This document shows, one piece after another, positions 25,901 through 32,949 of a stretch of DNA of 33,320 nucleotides. This stretch comes from Desulfococcus sp. 4484_241. GTDB lineage: Bacteria; Desulfobacterota; Desulfobacteria; Desulfobacterales; Desulfosudaceae. The position numbers were made by a program, and so were the translations under genes. The stretch's first letter is position 1; every line of letters starts with the position of its first letter. Below the pieces are notes generated by a model. That model saw only the letters and a program-made list of their open reading frames with translations. It ran no database searches and had not been told where the DNA came from. Where the stretch lies: the NCBI GenBank assembly GCA_002085115.1, contig MZGQ01000018.1, positions 1 through 33,320 on the forward strand. Reading direction: 5' to 3'.

Positions 25901-26087
25901 CCTCCTCAACCTCTTCCGGTGACGCTCCGGGATACTCCACAGTAATCGCAATCCTGTCCAGGGAAGTTTCCGGGAAAATCTCGACCTTCATGCTCAACCC
26001 GACTATTATTCCGCCGAAAAGCAGAAAGAACATGAGCATGTTGGCGGCAACATGATTTTCGGCAAACCAGGCTATAACCTTTTTCAT
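22929..26087 (-). CDS. RND-family efflux permease (HAE1/AcrB-like)
   Basis: Inner-membrane proton-driven transporter of 1052 residues, the usual length. The opening MKKVIAWFAENHVAANMLMF leads into TM1, followed by the porter segment ITVEYPGASPEEVEEGVILP. TM4 carries the proton-relay pair Asp397-Asp398 in GIVVDDAIVIGENIY. The second half repeats the fold, with DVKKGLLFALLGIFTLLAIP and GMVGLAGVAVNDSLVLFDAA. It works as a trimer with the fusion protein and outer-membrane factor encoded just upstream. Its start overlaps the fusion-protein stop by four bases (ATGA). The substrate cannot be read from the sequence; this subfamily includes drug and lipid-like substrate exporters. Confidence 0.95.
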   Translation of the reverse strand: MKKVIAWFAENHVAANMLMFFLLFGGIIVGLSMKVEIFPETSLDRIAITVEYPGASPEEVEEGVILPVEEAISGLSGIKEVDSTANEGMASIVVELLKGWDVDKLYNDVKSEVDRITTLPTEAEDPIVRQLTIQNQVISIAVFGPAGQQELKDEAQRIKDEVTALPGISLADLFGDRENEIHVSITENTLRKYHLTLEQVAQKIRANSLDLPAGNIKASSDELLIRTKGRRYFAKEFSNIPVISRPDGREIRLGDLGNVTDAFEDVDLEVRFQGQPAIIIQVYRIGEQNALDVAARVKEFVERQQKRLPPNIHIQTFQDMSKILKSRIKLLLKNMAYGLALVVLLLGLFLNFGLAFWVTLGIPVSFAAAVMFLPNFDVSINMISLFAFIMVLGIVVDDAIVIGENIYSKYQQGMPGNMASVEGAHQVGRAVIFSVFTTVAAFWPLLLGTGHMGKFMRNMPIVVNLVLIASLAEALLVLPCHLNKGIKAPKGKDGAGRVGRWLEWFISRPYRWFLELCLEYRYLTLTSCICILALAIALWTGGWIKFTFFPKVEADFMSCNLTLPPGTPFEYTRKLADRIRDAAEEVIAEEEKHRPGSAPPLLKYTLTLLGLQVYSAGHSAGIAGSGGNVAEVFVQLLDSEKKDVPTQVLVNKWRKRVGQLPGVESLTFSGDLFGFGSPVQIDLSLDDYRELVRAADDLKAELARINGVFDISDSFIPGKKEIRIRLKPAAACLGLTLNDLASQVRSRFYGAEAMRFQRGKNEVKVKVLYPEVSRDDPASLVNMRVQTPSGYQVPFSEVADIETVQGYSSIKRVDRRRVITVFADVDESIANANEIRRMLVLKTLPALKQKYPTLHYTEGGEGKEQAESFADVKKGLLFALLGIFTLLAIPLRSFAQPVIIMLAIPFSMVGAIIGHLLLGFNLSILSMFGMVGLAGVAVNDSLVLFDAANILRKESGLSMREAAKQAGLLRFRAVLLTSLTTFAGLMPMIMEKSIQARFLIPMAISLGFGIMFATLITLILVPCGYLMLEDLQSVVGRGGRSFIRFLKLRKEE

Positions 26088-27247
26088 TGCGCTATCCGGA
26101 CCTCCATCCCATCGCTTGCTTCAGCGACCGGGCTGACAATTACCAGATCACCCGTTTTAAGACCGGACCGGATCAGAATCTGCTCTTTCCCGCGATCCGC
26201 TACTTCCACCCTCTTTATATGCAGCCTGTTGCCACTGTCCACCGTCCACACCATCGCGTCATCAAAGGTACCGTGAAGGGCAGAGGCCGGGATAAAACAC
26301 CCTTCGGGAAGAGTGGGCCCCTGGAACTCAACATCCACAAACAGCCCCACGGCAAGGGGCGGCTTTGAAAGATAGGGGTCCTTTACACGCACGAACAGGT
26401 CCAGCATCCTGGTCTGACGATCAACCTGGCCGGCAGAGCGAACTATATATCCTGTCCATTGACCGTCAAACTCCAACGCCTTTATAACCGCCTTTGAGCC
26501 TTTGGCGTCCTGCGAAGCGTTAAAGCCGGGGATGACAAGCTCAAGCGCCTTGTTCAGTTCCATGGGCACTTTAACTTCAACCTCTTTGGTCCCGTAAAGC
26601 GTGGCCATTGACTGTCCCGGAGTTACATACTGCCCAAGGTCGACATTCTTTTCATGCACAATGCCGGCAAAAGGTGCCCTGATTTGCGTTCTTTCAAGAT
26701 TCAACCCGGCCTTTTCAAGTTCGGCCCTTGCAGCATCCCTTGCGGCCCTTGCAGCTTCAAGCTGGGGCAGTTTAACGGCAAGGGGCGGAGGCTTGGAGCC
26801 ATCCTTGCCGTGCGCGAGCTCCCATTCGAAACGGGCCTGTCTGGAGCTCTCATCGGCCTGTAAAAAGTTGCTTTCTGCATTCTTAAGCGCGGCCGTTGCC
26901 GAGTCAAGGGCAAGTTCGTAATCCTTTGGCTCTATCTTTACCAGTATATCCCCCTTTTCAAATTTTCCGCCTTCGACCATGCTGCCTGATATAAAAACCA
27001 CCTTGCCCGAAACCTGTGGAATGAGTCTTGCGACCTTCAGCGGTTCGACAGTGCCTTGAGCCGAAATGCGAAGTACGGTCAAAGATGTTTTAACTTTCTT
27101 GACTTCCACCAGGGGCGGCGGCGGCAAAACCTTCCTGCCGGCAGGCTGTGGGCTCTTTGCCCCGATCAGTCTGTAACCGATCGCACCGGCGACAAGCGCC
27201 ACAAGTATCAGAAGAACCTGCCTGGCCGCTTTACTTTTTTTGTCCAT
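26084..27247 (-). CDS. RND efflux membrane fusion protein (periplasmic adaptor)
   Basis: Periplasmic adaptor of 387 residues that joins the RND permease to the outer-membrane factor. The ATG at 27247 (MDKKSKAARQ) is chosen because GGAG lies six bases upstream; longer frames lack such a site. A single N-terminal membrane anchor (10-25, VLLILVALVAGAIGYR) is followed by a Pro-rich linker, a lipoyl half-motif, an Ala-rich coiled-coil hairpin with the loop around GKDGSKPPP, a second lipoyl half (TQIRAPFAGIVHEKNVDLGQ), and beta-barrel and membrane-proximal domains. There is no lipobox, so it is anchored by the TM helix. It begins 34 bases after the outer-membrane-factor stop and overlaps the permease gene. 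Confidence 0.93.
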   Translation of the reverse strand: MDKKSKAARQVLLILVALVAGAIGYRLIGAKSPQPAGRKVLPPPPLVEVKKVKTSLTVLRISAQGTVEPLKVARLIPQVSGKVVFISGSMVEGGKFEKGDILVKIEPKDYELALDSATAALKNAESNFLQADESSRQARFEWELAHGKDGSKPPPLAVKLPQLEAARAARDAARAELEKAGLNLERTQIRAPFAGIVHEKNVDLGQYVTPGQSMATLYGTKEVEVKVPMELNKALELVIPGFNASQDAKGSKAVIKALEFDGQWTGYIVRSAGQVDRQTRMLDLFVRVKDPYLSKPPLAVGLFVDVEFQGPTLPEGCFIPASALHGTFDDAMVWTVDSGNRLHIKRVEVADRGKEQILIRSGLKTGDLVIVSPVAEASDGMEVRIAQ

Positions 27248-27281
27248 AAACCGCTCCATACCGTATGCTGCTATTATGCTT

Positions 27282-28748
27282 TCAGTCCCCGTCAGGCAAC
27301 CAGTCACCGCCAAGCGCCCTTAGCAGTGATATCCTGTTTAAAACCAGGGCTGCCTGCAAATCGACAAAAGAGATCCGGCTCTTGGCAAGAGCCGTTGACC
27401 TGTCCAGAACCTGTGCGTAATCTCCGGCCCCTCCTTTAAAATTACGGTTCGACAGTTCAAGCTCCTTTTCCTGCCTGTGGACAATCTTCTCCACGCGGCA
27501 GATATTACTCACCAGCTGTTTCCTTACCGCAAGGCACTTTTCAACATCCCTGAACGCTTCAAGTATGGTTTTACCGTAATTCATCAACGCCTGCTGATAC
27601 CTTGCCCGAGCCGCTTCCTGCCCGGCCTTGAGCTTTCCCCCTGCAAAAACCGGCTGGGTGATCCCTGCGGCAATACTGCGCCATAGACTTCCTGCCTGGA
27701 ACAGATCGCTCAGCTGGGAGCTGGAGTAACCCAAATCGGCAGTAAGGCTGATACTGGGAAACCGGGCTGCCTTGGCCGCTCCTATCAGCGCATTTGCAGA
27801 CTTGAGCTCAAAAAGCGCAGCCTGTATGTCGGGACGCCTTTTCAGCAGCTCCGATGGCAGGCCGGGTGGAACGTCGGGGTTGTTTTTAACCAAACATTCA
27901 AAGTGTCCAACTTCAAAATCTGCGGAAGGATACCGCCCAAGCAGAACAGACAGCTCCTGCTTGCCGGCTGTTATCTCCTTCCGGATATTTTCAAGTTCGT
28001 TTCTTGCAACGGAAAGGCTGTTTTTGGCGGCGCAAAGCGCTGAAAAATCGGCAAGCCCCTGCTCAAAACGGGCCTTGACAAGCCTGACCTGCTTCTCGGC
28101 ATTCAACACCACGAGGTTTTGCAAAGACTCCTTTTCACTTAAGGCTGAAATCTGCACATATTGGCTTACACCACTTGATATAAGCGCCTGCCGCAGCGCC
28201 TCCTGCTCAGCCTTGCCCTTCAGAATATTGTCCCATGCTGCCTCGCGGGTTCTTGCCAGCCTTCCAAAAAGGTCAAGCTCAAATGAAAGGCCAAGCCCCG
28301 CCCGGTAAAGGTTGTAAGCGGTCGTCATGGAAGATGCTCCTATGCCACCGGCAATTGGATTGTAGGTAAAGTTCTGCTTATGTCTCTCTGCCCCTGCCTG
28401 AGCCGTAACAGAAGGCAGGGAGTCTCCGAGCCTCTGCCTGTAGACGGCACGAAGCTCCAACAACACGGCCGCAGCCTTTTTAAGGTCCTGGTTATTTGCA
28501 ACGATCTCACTGACAACCGAATTAAGCTGCCTGTCTCCATAGCGGGTCCACCAGCCTTCATAACCGGCCATCCCATTTTTTGCTTTGCTGCCGCTGCCTT
28601 GTGCCTGCTCAAACCGCGCAGGAGCATCAACAGGTTCCGGCTGTTTGAAGTCAGGCCCAAGCCTTACACAGCCGGTAAAACAGGCCGCCATTGCCACAAG
28701 CATGATAAACGCAAAAAAATACCCGTGCTTTTCCCACAGGATATTCAC
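27282..28748 (-). CDS. outer-membrane efflux lipoprotein (TolC/NodT family)
   Basis: Outer-membrane channel component of the tripartite pump. The lipobox FTGC gives lipidation of Cys27 if translation starts at GTG 28748 (MNILWEKHGYFFAFIML…). After it come VRLGPDFKQPEPV and two TolC-type repeats, with LPSELLKRRPDIQAALFELK and GITQPVFAGGKL as typical NodT-family segments. The start is uncertain: GGGAGG abuts GTG 28748 and is ideally spaced (8 bases) for a CTG at 28739, while ATG 28808 would give an unusually long basic leader before the signal peptide. First gene of the pump operon, with the fusion protein 34 bases downstream. Confidence 0.9.
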   Translation of the reverse strand: MNILWEKHGYFFAFIMLVAMAACFTGCVRLGPDFKQPEPVDAPARFEQAQGSGSKAKNGMAGYEGWWTRYGDRQLNSVVSEIVANNQDLKKAAAVLLELRAVYRQRLGDSLPSVTAQAGAERHKQNFTYNPIAGGIGASSMTTAYNLYRAGLGLSFELDLFGRLARTREAAWDNILKGKAEQEALRQALISSGVSQYVQISALSEKESLQNLVVLNAEKQVRLVKARFEQGLADFSALCAAKNSLSVARNELENIRKEITAGKQELSVLLGRYPSADFEVGHFECLVKNNPDVPPGLPSELLKRRPDIQAALFELKSANALIGAAKAARFPSISLTADLGYSSSQLSDLFQAGSLWRSIAAGITQPVFAGGKLKAGQEAARARYQQALMNYGKTILEAFRDVEKCLAVRKQLVSNICRVEKIVHRQEKELELSNRNFKGGAGDYAQVLDRSTALAKSRISFVDLQAALVLNRISLLRALGGDWLPDGD

Positions 28749-28994
28749 CTCCCGCGCCTGTGTTCCAGGCCTTGACACACAATCGAATGTAAAAAAACGG
28801 TTCATCATGGTTTGTTCATAAAAGGTGCAAAGCATCAGGCCGTTTTGTGTAAAACCTGCTGCCACAATTTTGGGGCCCCCGGCAAAAGCAGCCTCTGTCC
28901 CCGCAGAACAAAATCCGCCAAAGCATCCGGACAGGTCTCAGGCAAACAAAACCTGAAAAGGCAGTATATGCTTCTGTCCGGCACAACTAAAACA

Positions 28995-29023
28995 ATTGTA
29001 TTAAACATCTGTTTTAATGTCAA
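28995..29023 (-). promoter_or_regulatory. sigma-70 promoter of the efflux operon with internal operator-like palindrome
   Basis: On the minus strand TTGACA (29018-29023), exactly 17 bases, then TACAAT (28995-29000). Within this span, ATTAAACA (29000-29007) and TGTTTTAAT (29010-29018) form a near-perfect palindrome, placed where a TetR- or MarR-type repressor would block polymerase. The implied leader before the outer-membrane-factor gene is about 240 bases. No regulator gene is adjacent. The rest of the divergent gap 28749-29292 shows no gene. Confidence 0.6.
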
Positions 29024-29200
29024 CCATAAGCCTTTTCATACCCTGTCAATATACTGTTTGTCAGGAAGAAAACAAACAGGAAGTTTTATCAGGGCATCAC
29101 AAACAAACAAACACCACTTTTAACACGTCAGTTTTTCGCTAAATTTCCCCCGTCCGAATCTGCAAAGCCGACTCATGATAAAATGAGGATAAAATTTTAA

Positions 29201-29229
29201 TTGACAGAATCGGCAGTTTATGAATTAAA
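29201..29229 (+). promoter_or_regulatory. weak candidate promoter of the decarboxylase-type pair
   Basis: TTGACA (29201-29206) is a perfect -35, but the hexamer 17 bases later, ATTAAA (29224-29229), matches -10 at only three positions. Its position, about 60 bases before the start at 29293, is reasonable. Confidence 0.3.
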
Positions 29230-29292
29230 AGAAAGGATTTTAAACCAAAACCGGCATACAAGATTTTCTTTAACACCTTATAAGGAGGAACC

Positions 29293-29712
29293 TTGCTGGA
29301 ATTTTTTCAACGTATTCTGGAAGCCAACGGCTGGGCAATGGCCGCCCTTGGAATAACTATGGACATGTTGTGCCTGGCTGCTCTTGCCATAATAATATCG
29401 AGGGTGCCTGTCATAATCGCTTTTATCGAAAAAACAGGCAAACCATCGGCAGAAAAAAACAGCACTGACACGGGAGCGGCTGCGGCCGATGTTGAAAACA
29501 TCGAGTTACCGCTTCCAGGAGAAGGGACACACAAAATAGCCACTGTTTACAGGGATTGTGCAAAAAGCCTTGGGGTCTCCTTCCCGCTTGCCGATCTTTA
29601 CAAGGTATGCAGGGAAAAGGGCCTGCCCCATCCGCACCTTACCATAAAGTCACTGAGGGAATCGGGGTTCCTTGTCCCCGAAGGCGAAGGGAAGTTTAAG
29701 TGGAATCTGTAA
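29293..29712 (+). CDS. small membrane protein, OadG-like, with winged-helix-like tail
   Basis: Product of 139 residues starting at TTG 29293, four bases after AAGGAGG (29282-29288). The N-terminal part has one hydrophobic helix (about 15-45, MAALGITMDMLCLAALAIII), then a polar Ala/Asp linker, then a compact C-terminal region (about 80-139) with HKIATVYRDCAKSLGVSFPL and LRESGFLVPEGEGKFKW. One N-terminal helix next to an OadB-type gene is the layout of sodium-pump gamma subunits, but usual gamma tails are Pro/His-rich; this tail instead looks like a small helix-turn-helix or winged-helix fold. I regard gamma-subunit identity as plausible, not shown. oadB begins 33 bases later. Confidence 0.6.
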   Translation: MLEFFQRILEANGWAMAALGITMDMLCLAALAIIISRVPVIIAFIEKTGKPSAEKNSTDTGAAAADVENIELPLPGEGTHKIATVYRDCAKSLGVSFPLADLYKVCREKGLPHPHLTIKSLRESGFLVPEGEGKFKWNL

Positions 29713-29745
29713 ATTTACATCAGTAAAAAAGGATCAGGTGAAAAT

Positions 29746-30879
29746 ATGCCTAAGCTAATATATGATTTTCTGCATAATACCGGTTTTTTTCTTACCGACT
29801 GGCGTTACATAGTAATGGCTATCGTAGGTTGCTTTTTTGTCTACCTGGGATCTGCGAAAAAATATGAACCATTGCTGCTGATACCGATAGGACTGGGAAT
29901 TATAATAGGCAACATCCCGTTTTTCAAGGGATTTGGCTTGGGCATCTACGAAAACAACAGTGTTCTCCACTATCTCTATTTCGGCGTCAAGTCAGGAATC
30001 TATCCGTCAATCATATTCCTTGGCCTGGGGGCAATGACCGACTTTTCCTCCATGCTGGCAATGCCCAGGCTGATGATGCTTGGTGCCGCCGCGCAGATCG
30101 GCGTGTTTTTTACGCTGCTTGCGGCGCTGGGCCTGGGATTTCTTCCCAGGGAGGCTGCCTCCATAGCTATTATAGGCGGAGCTGATGGTCCCACCTCGAT
30201 CTTTCTTACAGCCAAACTGGCCCCGCATCTGGTAGGCCCTATCGCGATAGCCGGCTACTCTTACATGGCCCTGATCCCGGTCATACAACCACCCATAATG
30301 AGGCTGCTCACCTCCAGAAAGGAGCGGCTCATCCGCATGCCCGAGATGAGAGAGGTTTCCAAGAAAGAGAAGATGATCTTCCCGGTTATAGCGATCCTTC
30401 TATGCTGCTACACGGCCCCGGCATCCATACCGCTTCTCGGGCCATTCTTTTTCGGCAACTTCCTCAAGGAATGCGGCGAGGCGGACAGGCTTGCCCAGAG
30501 CGCACGGACCGTGATAATGGACGCGGCGACCATCTTCCTTGGAATGACCGTTGGCGCAAGCACCCAGGCTGACGTGTTTCTGACCGGCAAATCGATCGGA
30601 ATATTCGCGCTGGGAGCTGTGGCGTTTTCAATTGCAACGGCATCCGGAATCATCTTTGCAAAAATCATGAACCTGTTTTTAAAGCAGAGAATAAATCCAC
30701 TTCTTGGTGCTGCCGGGGTGTCGGCTGTGCCCGGCTCGGCCCGGGAGGTCCACCTCATGGGCCAGCGTGAGGACAGCGGCAACTACCTTCTCATGCACGC
30801 AATGGCCTGCAACTCCTCCGGTGTCATAGGGTCGGCATGCGCGGCAGGTCTTCTTTGGAGCTTCATGCTTGGCAGCTGA
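29746..30879 (+). CDS. oadB: Na+-translocating decarboxylase beta subunit (OadB/GcdB/MmdB family)
   Basis: Inner-membrane protein of 377 residues, the size of the short GcdB/MmdB forms, with about nine to ten hydrophobic segments. In this family the subunit couples decarboxylation of carboxybiotin to Na+ export. Diagnostic motifs are FLGLGAMTDFSSMLAMP, IGGADGPTSIF with Asp147 (equivalent to the essential Asp203 of Klebsiella OadB) and, near the end, MHAMACNSSGVIGSACAAG (His351, Asn356). The last differs from the common HAMGPNVAGVIGSAVAAG by having Cys and Ser residues. A ribosome-binding AGGTG is five bases before the ATG. No carboxyltransferase or biotin-carrier gene is nearby, so the substrate (oxaloacetate, methylmalonyl-CoA or glutaconyl-CoA) is unknown. 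Confidence 0.93.
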   Translation: MPKLIYDFLHNTGFFLTDWRYIVMAIVGCFFVYLGSAKKYEPLLLIPIGLGIIIGNIPFFKGFGLGIYENNSVLHYLYFGVKSGIYPSIIFLGLGAMTDFSSMLAMPRLMMLGAAAQIGVFFTLLAALGLGFLPREAASIAIIGGADGPTSIFLTAKLAPHLVGPIAIAGYSYMALIPVIQPPIMRLLTSRKERLIRMPEMREVSKKEKMIFPVIAILLCCYTAPASIPLLGPFFFGNFLKECGEADRLAQSARTVIMDAATIFLGMTVGASTQADVFLTGKSIGIFALGAVAFSIATASGIIFAKIMNLFLKQRINPLLGAAGVSAVPGSAREVHLMGQREDSGNYLLMHAMACNSSGVIGSACAAGLLWSFMLGS

Positions 30880-30935
30880 CCCCGGCGACCGGGTTTGTCC
30901 CTTGGTTAAGCCATCTGTCAGACCGGCTGAAATGC

Positions 30936-30964
30936 TTGACTTTCCACGGTCAGGCAAATAGAAT
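30936..30964 (+). promoter_or_regulatory. candidate sigma-70 promoter of the DUF4124 gene
   Basis: TTGACT (30936-30941), 17 bases, TAGAAT (30959-30964). Both boxes differ from consensus at one base, and the spacing is optimal. It lies about 57 bases before the ATG at 31021 and suggests a transcription unit separate from oadB. Confidence 0.55.
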
Positions 30965-31020
30965 CATATTTTCAAAAAAAAGCCGCTATCCTTTGCAGCC
31001 ATAGCCGTTGAGGGATACAG

Positions 31021-31596
31021 ATGAAACATTTTGCTATTATCTTTCTTGCATCGTTTTTTACGGTGACGACTCTTTTCAGTATTCCTGCCCGTGCGGACAT
31101 ATACAGCTACGTGGATGAAAACGGTAAGCGGCACTACACAAACAACCCGGAAGAGGTCCCTGCAAGGTACCGCGCCGACATAACCTATGAACCTGAAGTC
31201 TCAATCCCGGCTGACGGCAAAAAAAATCAAGGCATTATGCGTGAAGATATCGAAACCGTTCCCGCCAGCGCAGACTCCGGTGCAGGGGCTGCGGGAAACG
31301 ACGTGATAAGGCAGTTCAGGGCAGAAGAACAGGCGCTAAACAAAGAGTTCCAATCTTTAAAAGAGGAGAGGGCAGACCTTGAGCGTCTGAAGCAAAGTGC
31401 GAAAACACCTGAGGATTTCCAGCTGTACAGTATGCGACTCAGGGATTTTGAGCAAAGATTCAACACTTTTCACAAGAAACGAAAGGCCTTTCTGAAAAAG
31501 GTAAAAGAATACAACGAAGGAGTAAAAAAGAGAACCCTGGAAGCTTTACAAAAACTTGAAAAGGATGAAAGTGGGAAAAAAGGCAATACGCTGTGA
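31021..31596 (+). CDS. periplasmic DUF4124 protein with coiled-coil tail
   Basis: Product of 191 residues with a Sec signal peptide (1-25, MKHFAIIFLASFF… ending ARA before DIYSY). The DUF4124 segment is DIYSYVDENGKRHYTNNPEE (26-45), a short beta-rich motif common in exported proteobacterial proteins of unknown function. From about residue 95 the chain is charged and helical (RQFRAEEQALNKEFQSLKEE and onward), probably a coiled coil. GAGGGATACAG supplies the ribosome-binding site. It follows its own candidate promoter and precedes the aldolase gene by 48 bases. The function is unknown; a cell-envelope structural or binding role is only a guess. Confidence 0.8.
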   Translation: MKHFAIIFLASFFTVTTLFSIPARADIYSYVDENGKRHYTNNPEEVPARYRADITYEPEVSIPADGKKNQGIMREDIETVPASADSGAGAAGNDVIRQFRAEEQALNKEFQSLKEERADLERLKQSAKTPEDFQLYSMRLRDFEQRFNTFHKKRKAFLKKVKEYNEGVKKRTLEALQKLEKDESGKKGNTL

Positions 31597-31644
31597 CAAT
31601 AGCAACAGGATTATTCCGACTACACTAACCGCAGGGAGGTAACA

Positions 31645-32934
31645 ATGGAAAAACAATCCTATAGTGATGACTACATAAAGGCTGTAAAGGTGGGACGTCC
31701 GCCAAACATCTCCAGGCTGTTCCCGAACTCGGCTGCCCTGATAGTAAGCGGTAAATACATAAACAGGGCACTGGCAGCCAAGGGTAAAGCAGCTACCATA
31801 GCAGCGAACGGAAGGAACAGCTTTGTCATCCGTGGTGTCCTCAGGGCTGCACAGCGCGCCAACGCCGCCATAATAATAGAAATAGCCAAGTCAGAAGGCG
31901 GAAGAAACGCTTACTGTGCGGTCAACTACTGGAATATCGCTCGACAGGTGGATGCCTTCTGCAACGAGATGGGAATAACGGTCCCTGTGGCCATACATGC
32001 GGATCACTACGGCATAAAAAACGACGATGACATAAAAGACGCCAGGGTGGAGATCCCGACGCTTTTTGAGGCCGGAATAACATCCATAGCGATTGACGCT
32101 TCACACCTTCCTGATGACCGCAATCTGCTTGCCAACCTGGAGCTAAACAGCCTTATCCCCAAATGGGCCGGTCTTGAGACAGAGGTGGGGGAAATAAAAG
32201 GGAAGGAGGGCCTTTCCACCAAGGAAGAAGCACTTTTCCTCATCCAGGGCCTTAATGCTCACGGCATCTTCCCGGACTGGATAGCGCTGAACAACGGTAC
32301 CACCCACGGTATAGAGGCAAGCGACCAGGGCATACAGGTTGAGCTTACAAAGGAGATACACAAGGCGCTTGAACCTTACAGGGTGTTTGGAGCTCAGCAC
32401 GGCACATCCGGCAACAGCTCGGAAAGACTCAGGAGAATAGCAAAAGAGACAAACACAACGAAAACAAACGTTGCAACGGCCCTGCAGATGATCTCATGGG
32501 GGCTTGAGGTGAATGACTACGGCAACGCATTCCTCGATGAAAACGGAAACTTCGTAAAACACGGCGACAGGGGCGTCACAGACGAACTGTGGGCGAAAAT
32601 GCAGGAATATGCGCAATCCAAGGGCTGGAAGGGAGGAGACTACAAGAAGCTGAACCTTCCGTTCGACAACATGATGCATGCCCAGCCCGCCGGGATAAAA
32701 GACCGGATGGTGAAAGGCGTTGAAGATTTCGTGTATAAGATGCTAACAGACGTGCTTTACGCTTCTGACACGGCACCGATCGTTATAGAATCGATACTCA
32801 AGAACGGTTCCCACGACCCCGGTCCTATAGCGGAAAGGATAGAGGACCCAAACGAGTGGACAAAAGAGAAAATAATCAAAAAGGCGGCCGGTCTGGTTTC
32901 AGACAAGGGGCCTGCGGGAAACTTTGACGACTGA
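31645..32934 (+). CDS. fba: class II fructose-1,6-bisphosphate aldolase (long form)
   Basis: Zinc-dependent aldolase of 429 residues, which would cleave fructose-1,6-bisphosphate in glycolysis or make it in gluconeogenesis. Active-site motifs are present in order: IHADHYG (His118, Asp120, His121), IDASHLP (150-156), ETEVGEIKGKEG (178-189), NNGTTHG (216-222) and GAQHGTSGN with His252. It is longer than the 359-residue E. coli enzyme, mainly by its C-terminal part. A strong GGGAGGTAAC ribosome-binding site precedes the ATG. Relatives act on other ketose bisphosphates, so the exact substrate is inferred. The NUDIX gene follows 15 bases later, possibly co-transcribed. Confidence 0.88.
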   Translation: MEKQSYSDDYIKAVKVGRPPNISRLFPNSAALIVSGKYINRALAAKGKAATIAANGRNSFVIRGVLRAAQRANAAIIIEIAKSEGGRNAYCAVNYWNIARQVDAFCNEMGITVPVAIHADHYGIKNDDDIKDARVEIPTLFEAGITSIAIDASHLPDDRNLLANLELNSLIPKWAGLETEVGEIKGKEGLSTKEEALFLIQGLNAHGIFPDWIALNNGTTHGIEASDQGIQVELTKEIHKALEPYRVFGAQHGTSGNSSERLRRIAKETNTTKTNVATALQMISWGLEVNDYGNAFLDENGNFVKHGDRGVTDELWAKMQEYAQSKGWKGGDYKKLNLPFDNMMHAQPAGIKDRMVKGVEDFVYKMLTDVLYASDTAPIVIESILKNGSHDPGPIAERIEDPNEWTKEKIIKKAAGLVSDKGPAGNFDD

Positions 32935-32949
32935 AAACGGACGGCCCCT

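Noticed and set aside
28812-29123. Plus-strand open frame of 103 codons in the divergent promoter region
   Set aside because: It overlaps the efflux promoter and has no recognisable product; likely chance.
30881-30900. CCCGG-CGA-CCGGG followed by TTTG after oadB, as an intrinsic terminator
   Set aside because: The five-base stem and short T-run are too weak to call.
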